This document shows positions 1 through 7,777 of a stretch of DNA of 16,630 bases, piece by piece. Source of the DNA: Gemmatimonadota bacterium (lineage in GTDB: Bacteria > Gemmatimonadota > Gemmatimonadetes > Longimicrobiales > Gaopeijiaceae); assembly GCA_018678395.1 (NCBI GenBank), contig JAHHMJ010000586.1, positions 1 through 16,630 on the forward strand, in the 5' to 3' direction. Position 1 is the stretch's first letter, and the number at the start of each line of letters is the position of its first letter. The notes under the pieces are model-generated. The model was given only the letters and a program-made list of their open reading frames with translations. It was not told where the DNA came from and searched no databases. Both the position numbers and the translations under genes were made by a program.

Positions 1-459
1 GCGGAGCGGGTAGCCGCCGCGCTGCACGAAGGGGTGCACCGCATCGGTTTCGGGGACCGCACCGGGCCCGAGCTCCGCAATGAACGCGACCCCCGGCAGC
101 CCCGTCTCGCGAAGCTCCAGCCCGAGCACGGGCATCTTCCGTTTGCGATTGCGGACGAGGTAGTGGAGGCGGGCCTCCTGACCCACGGGAACGCCGCGCG
201 GTACGCGCCTCACGATCTCGACGTTCCTGATGGTCTGTTCGGAGATCCAGCCGCTCACCGCCGTCGCACCCAGCATCGCTCCGAGCAGCAGGTACAGCAG
301 GTTGTTCCCGGTGTTGATCGCGGCGAAGCCGATCGCCAGCGCCCCGGCCACGAAGAGCAGTCCGGGCATGGTGAAGCGAAGCCGGCGCCAGGAATGGAGC
401 GCCTGCATCGCGGACCGCACGCGAGCGATCCCACCACTCGCCGGGCCGGGGTCGGTCAC
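1..459 (-). CDS. DUF58 family protein, N-terminal part (runs off the left edge)
   Basis: The first 153 codons of a DUF58 protein are visible; the C-terminal part lies outside the window. The sequence has a short charged N-terminus, a hydrophobic helix at about residues 32-48, and the hallmark Asn-Thr-Gly-Asn-Asn-Leu-Leu-Tyr motif at about 49-56. A second hydrophobic helix follows to about residue 70, then a beta-rich soluble region, as is usual for the family. The GTG start overlaps the stop of the upstream MoxR gene as GTGA, which implies translational coupling; an in-frame ATG at codon 18 is the alternative. MoxR-DUF58 pairs are very common and usually sit with von Willebrand A or transglutaminase-like genes. 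Their role is thought to be assembly or activation of envelope or metal-containing proteins, but the exact function is not established. Family assignment is secure; function is not. Confidence 0.88.
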   Translation of the reverse strand, partial: MTDPGPASGGIARVRSAMQALHSWRRLRFTMPGLLFVAGALAIGFAAINTGNNLLYLLLGAMLGATAVSGWISEQTIRNVEIVRRVPRGVPVGQEARLHYLVRNRKRKMPVLGLELRETGLPGVAFIAELGPGAVPETDAVHPFVQRGGYPLR

Positions 460-1430
460 ACCGGCACCTCGACCTCGTCCAGGATCGTCCGAAGCAGGGA
501 CGCGGCCTGCTCGTGGGCGTCGAGCGTGGCCGCCGCCATGCCGGCGGGAAGCAGGCGGTGAGCCAGACACGGCACGACGACGTCGCGGATGTCGTCCGGC
601 ACCAGGTAGTCCCGGCCCCGGGTCATGGCGTACGCCCGCGCGGCGCGGAACAGCGCCACCGATCCACGGGGGCTGACACCGAGGCGAAAGAGCGCCGACT
701 CGCGCGTGCGCTGTACGATCTCCATCAGGTAGTCGACGAGGGCCTCGTCGGCACGGACGTTGTCGACGGCATCCTGAAGCCGGAGCACTTCATCCGGGCC
801 CAGCACCGTCTGGATGCGGTCGAAGCCGGGCTCGAGAGCCCGGGAGTCGAGCAGGATGCGCCGTTCGGCATCGGCTTCGGGATACCCGATGGTCAGGCGC
901 ATCAGGAATCGGTCGAGCTGGCTCTCCGGCAGCGGGTAGGTCCCGTAGTGCTCCAGGGGGTTCTGCGTCGCGAGGACGAGGAATGGACGGGGCAGGGCCG
1001 CCGTCTGGTCGTCGATCGTGATCGTCCCCTCCTGCATCGCCTGGAGGAGGCCACTCTGCGTCCGGGGGGGCGCGCGATTGATCTCGTCGGCGAGCAGGAC
1101 CTGGGTGAAGATCGGCCCGTGGCGGACCTCGAAGGTCCCGCTCGCGGGATGGTAGACCGAGACCCCGAGAACGTCCGAGGGGAGGAGGTCCGACGTGAAC
1201 TGCACCCGACGGAACGTCAGTCCCAGCGCGTGCGCGAGCGCGTGAGCGAGGGTGGTCTTGCCCACCCCCGGGACGTCCTCGAACAGGATGTGGCCGCGTG
1301 CGAGCAGCGCGGCAACCGCGAGCTGTATGACGGAGCGCTTGCCGTGGAAGACCCTGCCGACCTCGTCGGCCAGACGGTCGAGGAGTTCGAGGGACGGGCG
1401 GGCTTCCGTGGACGTGCCGAATTCGGCCAT
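456..1430 (-). CDS. MoxR-type AAA+ ATPase
   Basis: A 324-residue AAA+ ATPase of the MoxR family, a normal length for it. The Walker A motif is at residues 53-60 (VPGVGKTT, Lys58). Walker B is at 111-118 (VLLADEIN, Asp115/Glu116), the sensor-1 Asn is at about 157 within ATQNP, and the LDRF element at 172-175 supplies a candidate arginine finger. MoxR proteins are cytoplasmic hexameric ATPases that act as chaperones in the maturation of enzyme complexes, for example methanol dehydrogenase in the founding case. The downstream DUF58 gene overlaps by four bases, so the two are probably co-expressed. The ATG at 1430 has no evident Shine-Dalgarno sequence in the bases before it. The gene is divergent from the ACIII operon, and a role in respiratory-complex maturation is only a guess from location. 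Confidence 0.95.
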   Translation of the reverse strand: MAEFGTSTEARPSLELLDRLADEVGRVFHGKRSVIQLAVAALLARGHILFEDVPGVGKTTLAHALAHALGLTFRRVQFTSDLLPSDVLGVSVYHPASGTFEVRHGPIFTQVLLADEINRAPPRTQSGLLQAMQEGTITIDDQTAALPRPFLVLATQNPLEHYGTYPLPESQLDRFLMRLTIGYPEADAERRILLDSRALEPGFDRIQTVLGPDEVLRLQDAVDNVRADEALVDYLMEIVQRTRESALFRLGVSPRGSVALFRAARAYAMTRGRDYLVPDDIRDVVVPCLAHRLLPAGMAAATLDAHEQAASLLRTILDEVEVPV

Positions 1431-1550
1431 GGGTAGTATTACGGATCCGCTTGGAACACGCGTGCCGGAGAGGGGTCACCAGCCCGGCTCGACAAGGTTG
1501 CAGTATAACCCGAGGCGATGCGGGAAGGTCCGCCATCGGTGCGTGTTGCG

Positions 1551-1580
1551 TTGACTCCCACGACCTGCATCGCCTAGCTT
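1551..1580 (+). promoter_or_regulatory. Candidate sigma70-like promoter of the act operon
   Basis: TTGACT at 1551-1556 (5 of 6 to the -35 consensus) is followed after 18 bases by TAGCTT at 1575-1580 (3 of 6 to the -10 consensus). Transcription would begin near 1587 and leave a leader of about 85 bases before actA. It lies in the 241-base gap between the divergent moxR and actA genes. On the minus strand a TATACT (complement of 1502-1507) could be a moxR -10 element, but no -35 match is seen at the right spacing. These calls come from consensus matching only. Confidence 0.42.
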
Positions 1581-1671
1581 GGGCGGCTGTCCTGTGACGT
1601 TCGAAAAACGGGCTTACGATCGGCCCTGAATCTACGGAATTCCCTTCCGCCGACCCACGGTCCGGGGAGCT

Positions 1672-2220
1672 ATGCAGAAATCATGGATGTTGGGCGCCGT
1701 CGCGATGTTGGCGACGGCCGGGACCCTCGCCTTCGTCACGCAGGAGCCCGCCGAGGAAACTCCGGCTCCCATGGCCGCGGCTCAGGCCCCCAATCCCCAG
1801 CCCATCCAGTTCCCGCACGACGTTCACGCGGGGACGTATCAGATGGAGTGCCAGTACTGCCACTTCTCGGCCGAGCGTTCGGTCGATGCGGGCATCCCAC
1901 CGGTCAGCACCTGCATCGGGTGTCACACGATGATCCCCGGCGAGCAGCAGCCCCAGGAAGTGGCCAAGATCCGCGAGTATTTCGACGCGGGTGAGCCGAT
2001 TCCGTGGGTTCGCATCCACAAGGTCGCCGATCACGTGCACTTCCCGCACATGCGTCACATCGCCGCCGGCTACCAGTGCCAGGACTGCCACGGTCAGATC
2101 CAGGAGATGGGCGTGCTCGTCGACCCGGACCCGGCGTGGGGCAAGGGCAAGATGGGGTGGTGCATCACGTGCCACGTCGAGCAGGAAGCCCCCCGCGACT
2201 GCACCGTCTGTCACTATTGA
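1672..2220 (+). CDS. actA: Alternative complex III pentaheme cytochrome c subunit ActA
   Basis: A 182-residue periplasmic multiheme cytochrome c. Five CXXCH heme-attachment motifs begin at Cys60, Cys81, Cys136, Cys164 and Cys177, which matches the pentaheme ActA of ACIII. The last motif ends one residue before the C-terminus. Extra histidines (His49, 52, 116, 121, 123, 126, 129) are candidate distal ligands, as expected for mostly bis-His hemes. One hydrophobic segment at about residues 5-23 acts as export signal and probably as a membrane anchor. In ACIII the ActA hemes receive electrons from the ActB clusters and pass them toward the oxidase or a soluble carrier. The ATG at 1672 follows a GGGGAG with only 2 bases of spacing; an in-frame ATG at codon 6 would have a long spacing, so the first is preferred. 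It is the first gene of the operon, 22 bases before actB. Confidence 0.95.
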   Translation: MQKSWMLGAVAMLATAGTLAFVTQEPAEETPAPMAAAQAPNPQPIQFPHDVHAGTYQMECQYCHFSAERSVDAGIPPVSTCIGCHTMIPGEQQPQEVAKIREYFDAGEPIPWVRIHKVADHVHFPHMRHIAAGYQCQDCHGQIQEMGVLVDPDPAWGKGKMGWCITCHVEQEAPRDCTVCHY

Positions 2221-2242
2221 TCTCCCAGGACGCGGAACTCTC

Positions 2243-5200
2243 ATGACTGAAGGCATCAAGCGTCGGGATTTCCTGAAGGTTCTCGGGGTGGGTGGTGCGT
2301 CGGCGGGACTCGCCGGCTGCTCGACCCAGTCCGCCGAGACCCTGCTTCCCTACGTCGTTCCCCCCGAGGACATCACGCCCGGCGTGGCCACCTGGTACAC
2401 GACCGTGTGTCGCGAGTGTGCGGCCGAGTGCGGGATGTGGGTCCGCACCCGCGAGGGTCGGGCGGTCAAGGTCGAGGGAAATCCCAATCACGCCGTCTCC
2501 GAAGGCGCGCTCTGCGCTCGGGGCCACTCGGCCATTCAGGGCCTGTACACCGCCGATCGGTTCGCCGGACCCAGGGTGCGGCGGAATGGCGTCCTCGAGG
2601 ACATCTCGTGGGATGAGGCCGAGACGATCCTCGCCGAGCGCCTGCAGGGCTCCGGTGGCAACGTCCTGCTGATCAACGGTCCCACGGGCCCGACGCTGTC
2701 CGACATCATGGACGGCTTCGTCTCGACGGTCGGTGGGACGCGTGTCGAGCACGACGGCCTCTCCGAAGCGCCGCTGCGCGAGGCCACGCGGATCGCCTTC
2801 GGGCGGGACGTGGTGCCGCACTACGACTTCGAGAGCGCGCGCTTCGTCGTCTCATTCGGTGCCGATTTCCTCGAGACCTGGGTCTCACCGGTCGCGTACG
2901 CGCGCGGGTTCGCGCGCATGAGTGGCGAGGACCACGGGGAGAAGGGCCAGTTCGTGTTCGTCGGCCCGCGCCTGTCGCTGACCGGTCAGAATGCCGACGA
3001 GTGGGTCCCGATCCAGCCCGGTTCCGAGGCGGTCATCGCCCTCGGCATGGCCGCGGTCCTCGTCGAGGGTGGCGCGGACGCGGGGCCCTACGCCTCGCTT
3101 CTCGGTGCCTACGACGCGGCCAACGCGGCGGAGCAGTCGGGCGTCGAGGTCGAGGTCATCCGTGACCTGGCCGAGCGATTCGTCTCCAACGGCCCCTCGC
3201 TGGCCGTCGGCCCCGGGGTCGCGGGGCAGCACCGCAACGCCACGGCCGCCAACCTCGCCGTCCACGTTCTGAACTCGGTGGCCGGCAACATCGGCCGGAC
3301 GGTCCACCTCGACTCCGTGTCGTCCAGTGCTTCGGCCCGCCCCTACGGCGAGATGGAGACCGCGATCGGTGCCATGGCCGGCGGGAACGTCGACGTGGTG
3401 ATGGTCCACGGATCGAACCCGGCCTTCACGCTTCCGCCCGCATCGGGATTCGTCGAGGCCTTCGGGCGGGTGCCGTTCAAGGTGTCGTTCGCGTCCGAGC
3501 CGGACGAGACCGCGGCGCTCGCGGATCTCATCCTTCCCGACCGTCACTTCCTCGAGTCGTGGGGCGACTCCAGCCCCCGTCCGGGCGTGTTCGCGGTGCA
3601 GCAGCCGGTGATGCAGCCGGTCCCGCACTTCGAGACGAAGCAGGTCGGCGACGTCCTGCTCGCCGCGGGGACACGCATCGGACGTCCCTTCGGGCCGGCC
3701 ACGACGTACGATCATCTGATGGCTCGCTGGCAGGAGCTGCACTCCGTCTCCGGTGACGGAGCCGATTTCGAGGCCTGGTGGCGCGGTGTCCTGCGCACGG
3801 GTGCGATTACGGTGGGCGCGCCGGACGCCGAGGCCGCGGTCTCGCTCCGCGAGCCCGACGCGGCCCTGACCTACGACGTGCCCGCGCTGGACGGCGACGG
3901 CGAGTTCGCGCTCGTGGTCTATCCGTCGTCGCGCTTCGGCGACGGCAAGCAGGCGGGTCGACCGTGGATGCTCGAGCTTCCCGACCCCGTCTCGAAGCTC
4001 ACCTGGCACTCGTGGGTCGAGATCCACCCCGATGCGGCAGAGCGACTCGGCCTCCGTAAGGGCGACATGGTCACCGTCGCATCCCCGCACGGCTCGCTGG
4101 ACGTGCCGGTGTGGACCTACCCCGGGATCCGGGAGGACACGGTCGCGCTGGCGATGGGTGGTGGGCGCGAGATGGCCGGACGGTACGGGACCGGTCAGGG
4201 CGTGAATCCCCTTCAACTGCTTCCGGCCGTGGCCGAGCAGCCCTCGGGCGCTCTGGTCCATCTGGCGACTCGCGTCGACCTGACACCGACGGGAGAGCGC
4301 TACACGCTCGCCACGATCGAAGGCGCCGACACCCAGCACGATCGCAACATCGCCCCCGCGATCGCGCTATCCGCACTCGGGCACGAAGACGAGTCCGGCT
4401 ACGGTGAGGACGATCACGGCCTCTCCGAAATGCAGCTCATCGGCGGTTTCGTCCCGGTCGAGACCGACGGCGAGCCGACCGCTTATCCGCTGCCCGGAGC
4501 GCAGTACGGGGACTACGCCAACCCGGAGGAGACGCCTCGCTGGGGCATGGCCATCGACCTGGACAAGTGCACCGGCTGCTCGGCCTGTGTCGTGGCCTGT
4601 CAGTCCGAGAACAACGTTCCGTGGGTGGGCGAGGGTGAGGTGGCGATGGGTCGCGACCTCGCCTGGATCCGCGTCGAGCGCTACTACGAGACGGTGGACG
4701 CGCATCACGCGGGCGTGGTCGACATCCGGCACCTGCCGATGATGTGCCAGCACTGCGGAAACGCGCCCTGCGAGCCGGTCTGCCCGGTCTTCGCGGCGTA
4801 CCACACCCCGGACGGGATGAACGGCCAGATCTACAACCGCTGCGTAGGCACGCGGTACTGCGCCAACAACTGCCCGTACAAGGTCCGCGTCTTCAACTGG
4901 TACACCTACACGGACGTACCGGAGCCGATGAACTGGGCCTGGAACCCCGATGTCACGGTTCGTGAGAACGGGGTCATGGAGAAGTGCTCGTTCTGTGTCC
5001 AGCGGGTCCGCGACACGCAGAACACGGCGGTGCTCGAGGGCCGCGCGGTCCGGGATGGAGAAGTCGTGACGGCGTGTCAGCAGAGCTGCCCCGCCGAGGC
5101 GATCGTCTTCGGGGATCTGCGCGATCCCGAGTCGGCCGTATCGCAGAAGGTCGCGCACGAGCGCACCTACCGGGTGCTGGACGAGCTGATCAACACGCAG

Positions 5201-5260
5201 CCCGGCGTGAACTACATGAAGAAGGTCACCTTCCACGAAGTGGCCTCGGCCGCGCACTGA
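2243..5260 (+). CDS. actB: Alternative complex III subunit ActB: Tat-exported MopB-like / four-cluster ferredoxin fusion
   Basis: A 1005-residue iron-sulfur subunit. The N-terminus carries a twin-arginine motif (RRDFLKVLG, residues 7-15) and then Leu-Ala-Gly-Cys with Cys26, so it looks like a Tat-exported lipoprotein. Residues about 48-700 resemble the catalytic domain of molybdopterin oxidoreductases, including Cys56, 59, 63 and 91 in a cluster-type spacing and a molybdopterin-binding-like module from about 584. Known ACIII ActB proteins hold no molybdenum cofactor. Residues about 766-960 form a PsrB/NrfC-like ferredoxin domain with 15 cysteines: 776/779/782/786, 835/838/843/847, 867/873/877 and 915/918/945/949. 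The third group has Thr870 where a fourth Cys would be, predicting one [3Fe-4S] and three [4Fe-4S] clusters, as known for the family. Upstream codons in this frame (from 1991) overlap actA out of frame. The start at 2243 is fixed by the Tat signal. Its role is to carry electrons from the quinol site to the ActA and ActE hemes. Confidence 0.96.
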   Translation: MTEGIKRRDFLKVLGVGGASAGLAGCSTQSAETLLPYVVPPEDITPGVATWYTTVCRECAAECGMWVRTREGRAVKVEGNPNHAVSEGALCARGHSAIQGLYTADRFAGPRVRRNGVLEDISWDEAETILAERLQGSGGNVLLINGPTGPTLSDIMDGFVSTVGGTRVEHDGLSEAPLREATRIAFGRDVVPHYDFESARFVVSFGADFLETWVSPVAYARGFARMSGEDHGEKGQFVFVGPRLSLTGQNADEWVPIQPGSEAVIALGMAAVLVEGGADAGPYASLLGAYDAANAAEQSGVEVEVIRDLAERFVSNGPSLAVGPGVAGQHRNATAANLAVHVLNSVAGNIGRTVHLDSVSSSASARPYGEMETAIGAMAGGNVDVVMVHGSNPAFTLPPASGFVEAFGRVPFKVSFASEPDETAALADLILPDRHFLESWGDSSPRPGVFAVQQPVMQPVPHFETKQVGDVLLAAGTRIGRPFGPATTYDHLMARWQELHSVSGDGADFEAWWRGVLRTGAITVGAPDAEAAVSLREPDAALTYDVPALDGDGEFALVVYPSSRFGDGKQAGRPWMLELPDPVSKLTWHSWVEIHPDAAERLGLRKGDMVTVASPHGSLDVPVWTYPGIREDTVALAMGGGREMAGRYGTGQGVNPLQLLPAVAEQPSGALVHLATRVDLTPTGERYTLATIEGADTQHDRNIAPAIALSALGHEDESGYGEDDHGLSEMQLIGGFVPVETDGEPTAYPLPGAQYGDYANPEETPRWGMAIDLDKCTGCSACVVACQSENNVPWVGEGEVAMGRDLAWIRVERYYETVDAHHAGVVDIRHLPMMCQHCGNAPCEPVCPVFAAYHTPDGMNGQIYNRCVGTRYCANNCPYKVRVFNWYTYTDVPEPMNWAWNPDVTVRENGVMEKCSFCVQRVRDTQNTAVLEGRAVRDGEVVTACQQSCPAEAIVFGDLRDPESAVSQKVAHERTYRVLDELINTQPGVNYMKKVTFHEVASAAH

Positions 5261-5267
5261 GTCGACA

Positions 5268-6647
5268 ATGGCGACACTGACCGAATCGCAACGACGGGGC
5301 GCTCAGACCCACCCGGACCTCACGGAGCACAGCGAAGTCAATCGCGATGTCCTCGCGATACTCTCGCGGCCCGGGAAGGGGTGGTGGGCGCTTCTGACGC
5401 TGGCCCTCCTCGGCGTGGGCGTGATGCTCGGATCCTGGGGATGGCAGATCTACCGGGGCATCGGAGTCAGCGGGCTGACCAGCCCGGTCGGGTGGGGAGC
5501 GTACATCACCACCTTCGTCTTCTGGGTCGGTATCGCGCACTCGGGGACGCTGATTTCAGCAATCCTGTTCCTCTTCCGAGCGCCCTGGCGACAGTCGGTC
5601 TACCGAGCCGCCGAGGCGATGACGGTCTTCGGGGTCATGACGGCGGGGCTCTTCCCGTTGATCCACGTGGGTCGTGTCTGGCACGCCTACTGGCTGATCC
5701 CCTATCCCAACCAGCGCTTCCTCTGGCCGAACTTCCGGTCGCCGCTGGTCTGGGATGTCTTCGCGGTGACGACCTACTTCACCGTGTCGGCGATCTTCTT
5801 CTACCTCGGAACGATCCCGGACGTCGCCGCGGCCCGCGACCAGTCGACCGGGATCCGCAAGAAGCTGTACTCGGTCGTGGCGATGGGATGGCGCGGTACG
5901 GATCGCGAATGGCACCACTTCGGCAAGGCCTACATCTTCCTCGCCGCGCTCGCGACGCCGCTGGTGCTGTCGGTCCACTCGGTCGTTTCGTGGGACTTCG
6001 CCATGGGCATCGTGCCGGGTTGGCACGCCACGATCTTCGCACCGTATTTCGTCGCCGGCGCCATCTTCTCGGGTGTCGCCATGGTGATCACCCTGGCGGT
6101 GCCGCTGCGGAAGGTCTTCGGGCTCGAAGCCTACCTCACGACCAAGCACTTCGACGCCCTCGCGAAGCTGATCCTGCTCACCGGAAACATCGTCTTCTAC
6201 GCGTACCTGACCGAGTTCTTCATGGCCTGGTACAGCGGCGAGCCGCCCGAGCGGCAGATGTTCTGGAACCGCCTGTTCGGGCACTACTGGTGGGCGACGT
6301 GGATCATGCTGACCTGCAACGGCTTCGTTCCGATCATGCTCTGGTTCAAGCGGGTCCGTTACTCGATCCCGGCGCTGTTCGCGATCTCGATCTTCATCAA
6401 CATCGGGATGTGGTTCGAGCGCTACGTGATCATCGTCACGTCGTTGTCTCACGAGTACGAGCCGTTCGCCTGGGGTGTCTACCGTCCCTCGCTGCCCGAG
6501 ATGGGCATCGTGCTCGGCAGCTTCGCCTGGTTCGGCTTCTGGTTCCTTCTCTTCACGCGCCTGCTCCCGCCCGTAGCCATTGCGGAGCTCAAGGAGGTTC
6601 TGCCTCCGAAGGTGCGGCGTATGAAGTCCGACTCCGCGGAGGCGTGA
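5268..6647 (+). CDS. actC: Alternative complex III NrfD/PsrC-like quinol-site membrane subunit ActC
   Basis: A 459-residue polytopic membrane protein of the NrfD/PsrC family, with about ten hydrophobic helices between residues 40 and 432. Typical ActC features are visible: AHSGTLIS around His91 with the FLFR that follows it, the IHVGRVWHAYW stretch containing His133 and His139, and His237 in a VHSVVSWDF segment. In ACIII this subunit sits against the iron-sulfur domain of ActB and holds the quinol oxidation site. His139 is a candidate quinol-site residue by position, not by proof. Its ATG follows the actB stop by 7 bases and actD starts one base after its own stop, so it lies in the middle of a tightly packed operon. 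The length matches family members. Other NrfD-like complexes (Psr, Nrf, Hme/Dsr) are ruled out by the actABCDEF order. Confidence 0.96.
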   Translation: MATLTESQRRGAQTHPDLTEHSEVNRDVLAILSRPGKGWWALLTLALLGVGVMLGSWGWQIYRGIGVSGLTSPVGWGAYITTFVFWVGIAHSGTLISAILFLFRAPWRQSVYRAAEAMTVFGVMTAGLFPLIHVGRVWHAYWLIPYPNQRFLWPNFRSPLVWDVFAVTTYFTVSAIFFYLGTIPDVAAARDQSTGIRKKLYSVVAMGWRGTDREWHHFGKAYIFLAALATPLVLSVHSVVSWDFAMGIVPGWHATIFAPYFVAGAIFSGVAMVITLAVPLRKVFGLEAYLTTKHFDALAKLILLTGNIVFYAYLTEFFMAWYSGEPPERQMFWNRLFGHYWWATWIMLTCNGFVPIMLWFKRVRYSIPALFAISIFINIGMWFERYVIIVTSLSHEYEPFAWGVYRPSLPEMGIVLGSFAWFGFWFLLFTRLLPPVAIAELKEVLPPKVRRMKSDSAEA

Positions 6648-6648
6648 T

Positions 6649-7164
6649 ATGAGTGATGCGACCGGCCTCCTGGCCTCCTTCGACTACCTCGACGACGCGG
6701 TCGATTCGATCAAGGATCTCCGCAAGGCGGGATTCTCGGACGATCTCACCGCCTATGCGGCGTATCCGGACCACCACATCGAACATGCGCTTGGGTACGG
6801 TCAAAGCCCCGTGCGGGTGTTCACGCTGGTCGGTGGTCTCACCGGCACGGCGACGGGCTTCGCGTTTCCGTCCTTCGCCTCGATGGACTGGCCGCTGATC
6901 ACCGGCGGCAAGCCGATTCTGTCGATTCCGGCCTATGTGATCCCGGCTTTCGAGCTGACGATCCTGTTCGGTGTGCTCTCCACGGTGATCGGGCTCTTCG
7001 TACTCAGCCGTCTGCCCAATCCGACCCCCACCGTGGTGTACGATCCCGAATTCAGTGCGGGGCGCTACGGGGTCTACGTACGCTCCGGGGCGCGCTCCGA
7101 CGAAGCGCGGACCATTCTCGAGAAGTATCAGCCCGCCGAGCTCCGGGAGGGCTCCGATGCGTAA
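6649..7164 (+). CDS. actD: Alternative complex III subunit ActD (DUF3341)
   Basis: A 171-residue protein of the DUF3341 family, the ActD subunit. The soluble N-terminal portion (about residues 1-50) starts like the family, with a region predicting alternating strands and helices. Two membrane helices follow at about 55-76 (rich in Gly and Thr) and 96-121, joined by the characteristic stretch that includes GGKP at 86-89. A short cytoplasmic tail ends the protein. No cofactor-binding residues are visible. In solved ACIII structures ActD is a peripheral two-helix subunit that packs near ActC; its exact function is not settled. GGAGG at 6638-6642, six bases before the ATG, is a good ribosome binding site. 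It lies inside the end of actC, whose stop is one base upstream of the actD start. Confidence 0.94.
   Translation: MSDATGLLASFDYLDDAVDSIKDLRKAGFSDDLTAYAAYPDHHIEHALGYGQSPVRVFTLVGGLTGTATGFAFPSFASMDWPLITGGKPILSIPAYVIPAFELTILFGVLSTVIGLFVLSRLPNPTPTVVYDPEFSAGRYGVYVRSGARSDEARTILEKYQPAELREGSDA
7145..7151 (+). promoter_or_regulatory. Ribosome binding site fixing the actE start
   Basis: GGGAGGG lies five bases before the ATG at 7157 and inside the last codons of actD. It supports the internal ATG at 7157, rather than the longer in-frame reading from 7055, as the actE start. The resulting protein begins with a lipoprotein signal, which agrees. Confidence 0.7.
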
Positions 7165-7774
7165 GGCCTTCCGTTTCGCCGCCCTCGCGCTCGTGTTGAG
7201 CTCGACCGCGGCCTGCAACACTCTGGACGACGCGATGGTGGCGGTCTTCGGCCGCTCCATGCGCGACAGCCCGTCCTTCGATCCCTACGAGAACCCGAGG
7301 CTGCCCGCCGAGGGTGCGGTGTCCTTCTCGTCGGGCAACTTCACGACCGCCCCGGGCGCGGTGAATCTGGGCAACGCGACGCCCGTCGATTACGACGTGC
7401 CGGACTTCACGCAGGCGAACACCGCGAATCCTGCGGACGTCCTGCTCGCGAGCCTCGAGAACCCCGTGGCCGCCGACGCCGAGTCGCTGGCGCGCGGCGA
7501 GGAGCTCTACATCCGCAATTGCGCGGTGTGTCACGGCGAAGCGGGGCTGGGCGCCGAGGCCTACATCCTCGAGAAGTGGCCGGCGCTCGCGGCATACAAC
7601 CTGGCTCTGGACCCGGTCGCCGGATATCCGGACGGATACCTCTACGGGATGATCCGCGTCGGCCGCGGCATGATGCCGCAGTACGGCCACCAGATCACCC
7701 ACTTCGACCGCTGGAACATCGTGAACTACGTGCGAACGCTGCAGGGCAGTGCCGCCGGCGCCGGGGAGGACTGA
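7157..7774 (+). CDS. actE: Alternative complex III monoheme cytochrome c lipoprotein ActE
   Basis: A 205-residue exported monoheme cytochrome c. The N-terminus (MRKAFRFAA, hydrophobic run, then Thr-Ala-Ala-Cys) is a lipoprotein signal with Cys20 as the likely acylated residue. The heme motif is C122-A-V-C125-H126, and GMMPQYG at 171-177 gives Met172 or Met173 as the distal ligand. Together these make a class I cytochrome c domain at about residues 108-197. Residues 21-105 form a linker without recognisable domains. In ACIII, ActE is the periplasmic monoheme cytochrome next to ActA and probably a route to the terminal acceptor. The frame stays open upstream to 7055, but the ATG at 7157 has a strong ribosome binding site and yields the signal peptide. 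It overlaps the end of actD by 8 bases and precedes actF by 3 bases. Confidence 0.95.
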   Translation: MRKAFRFAALALVLSSTAACNTLDDAMVAVFGRSMRDSPSFDPYENPRLPAEGAVSFSSGNFTTAPGAVNLGNATPVDYDVPDFTQANTANPADVLLASLENPVAADAESLARGEELYIRNCAVCHGEAGLGAEAYILEKWPALAAYNLALDPVAGYPDGYLYGMIRVGRGMMPQYGHQITHFDRWNIVNYVRTLQGSAAGAGED

Positions 7775-7777
7775 TCG

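Noticed and set aside
1489..1509. A plus-strand promoter made of TCGACA (1489-1494) and TATAAC (1504-1509)
   Set aside because: The hexamers match but the spacing is only 9 bases, too short for a sigma70-type promoter.
1991..2242. Upstream extension of the actB frame
   Set aside because: It overlaps actA out of frame. The Tat signal at 2243 marks the real N-terminus.
2885..4339. A 484-codon open frame on the minus strand inside actB
   Set aside because: Same reason: compositionally odd translation without motifs, opposite a well-supported gene.
2243..5260. A functional molybdenum oxidoreductase at actB
   Set aside because: The MopB-like domain is fused to a four-cluster ferredoxin and flanked by actA and actC-F. 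In this family the domain binds no molybdenum cofactor.
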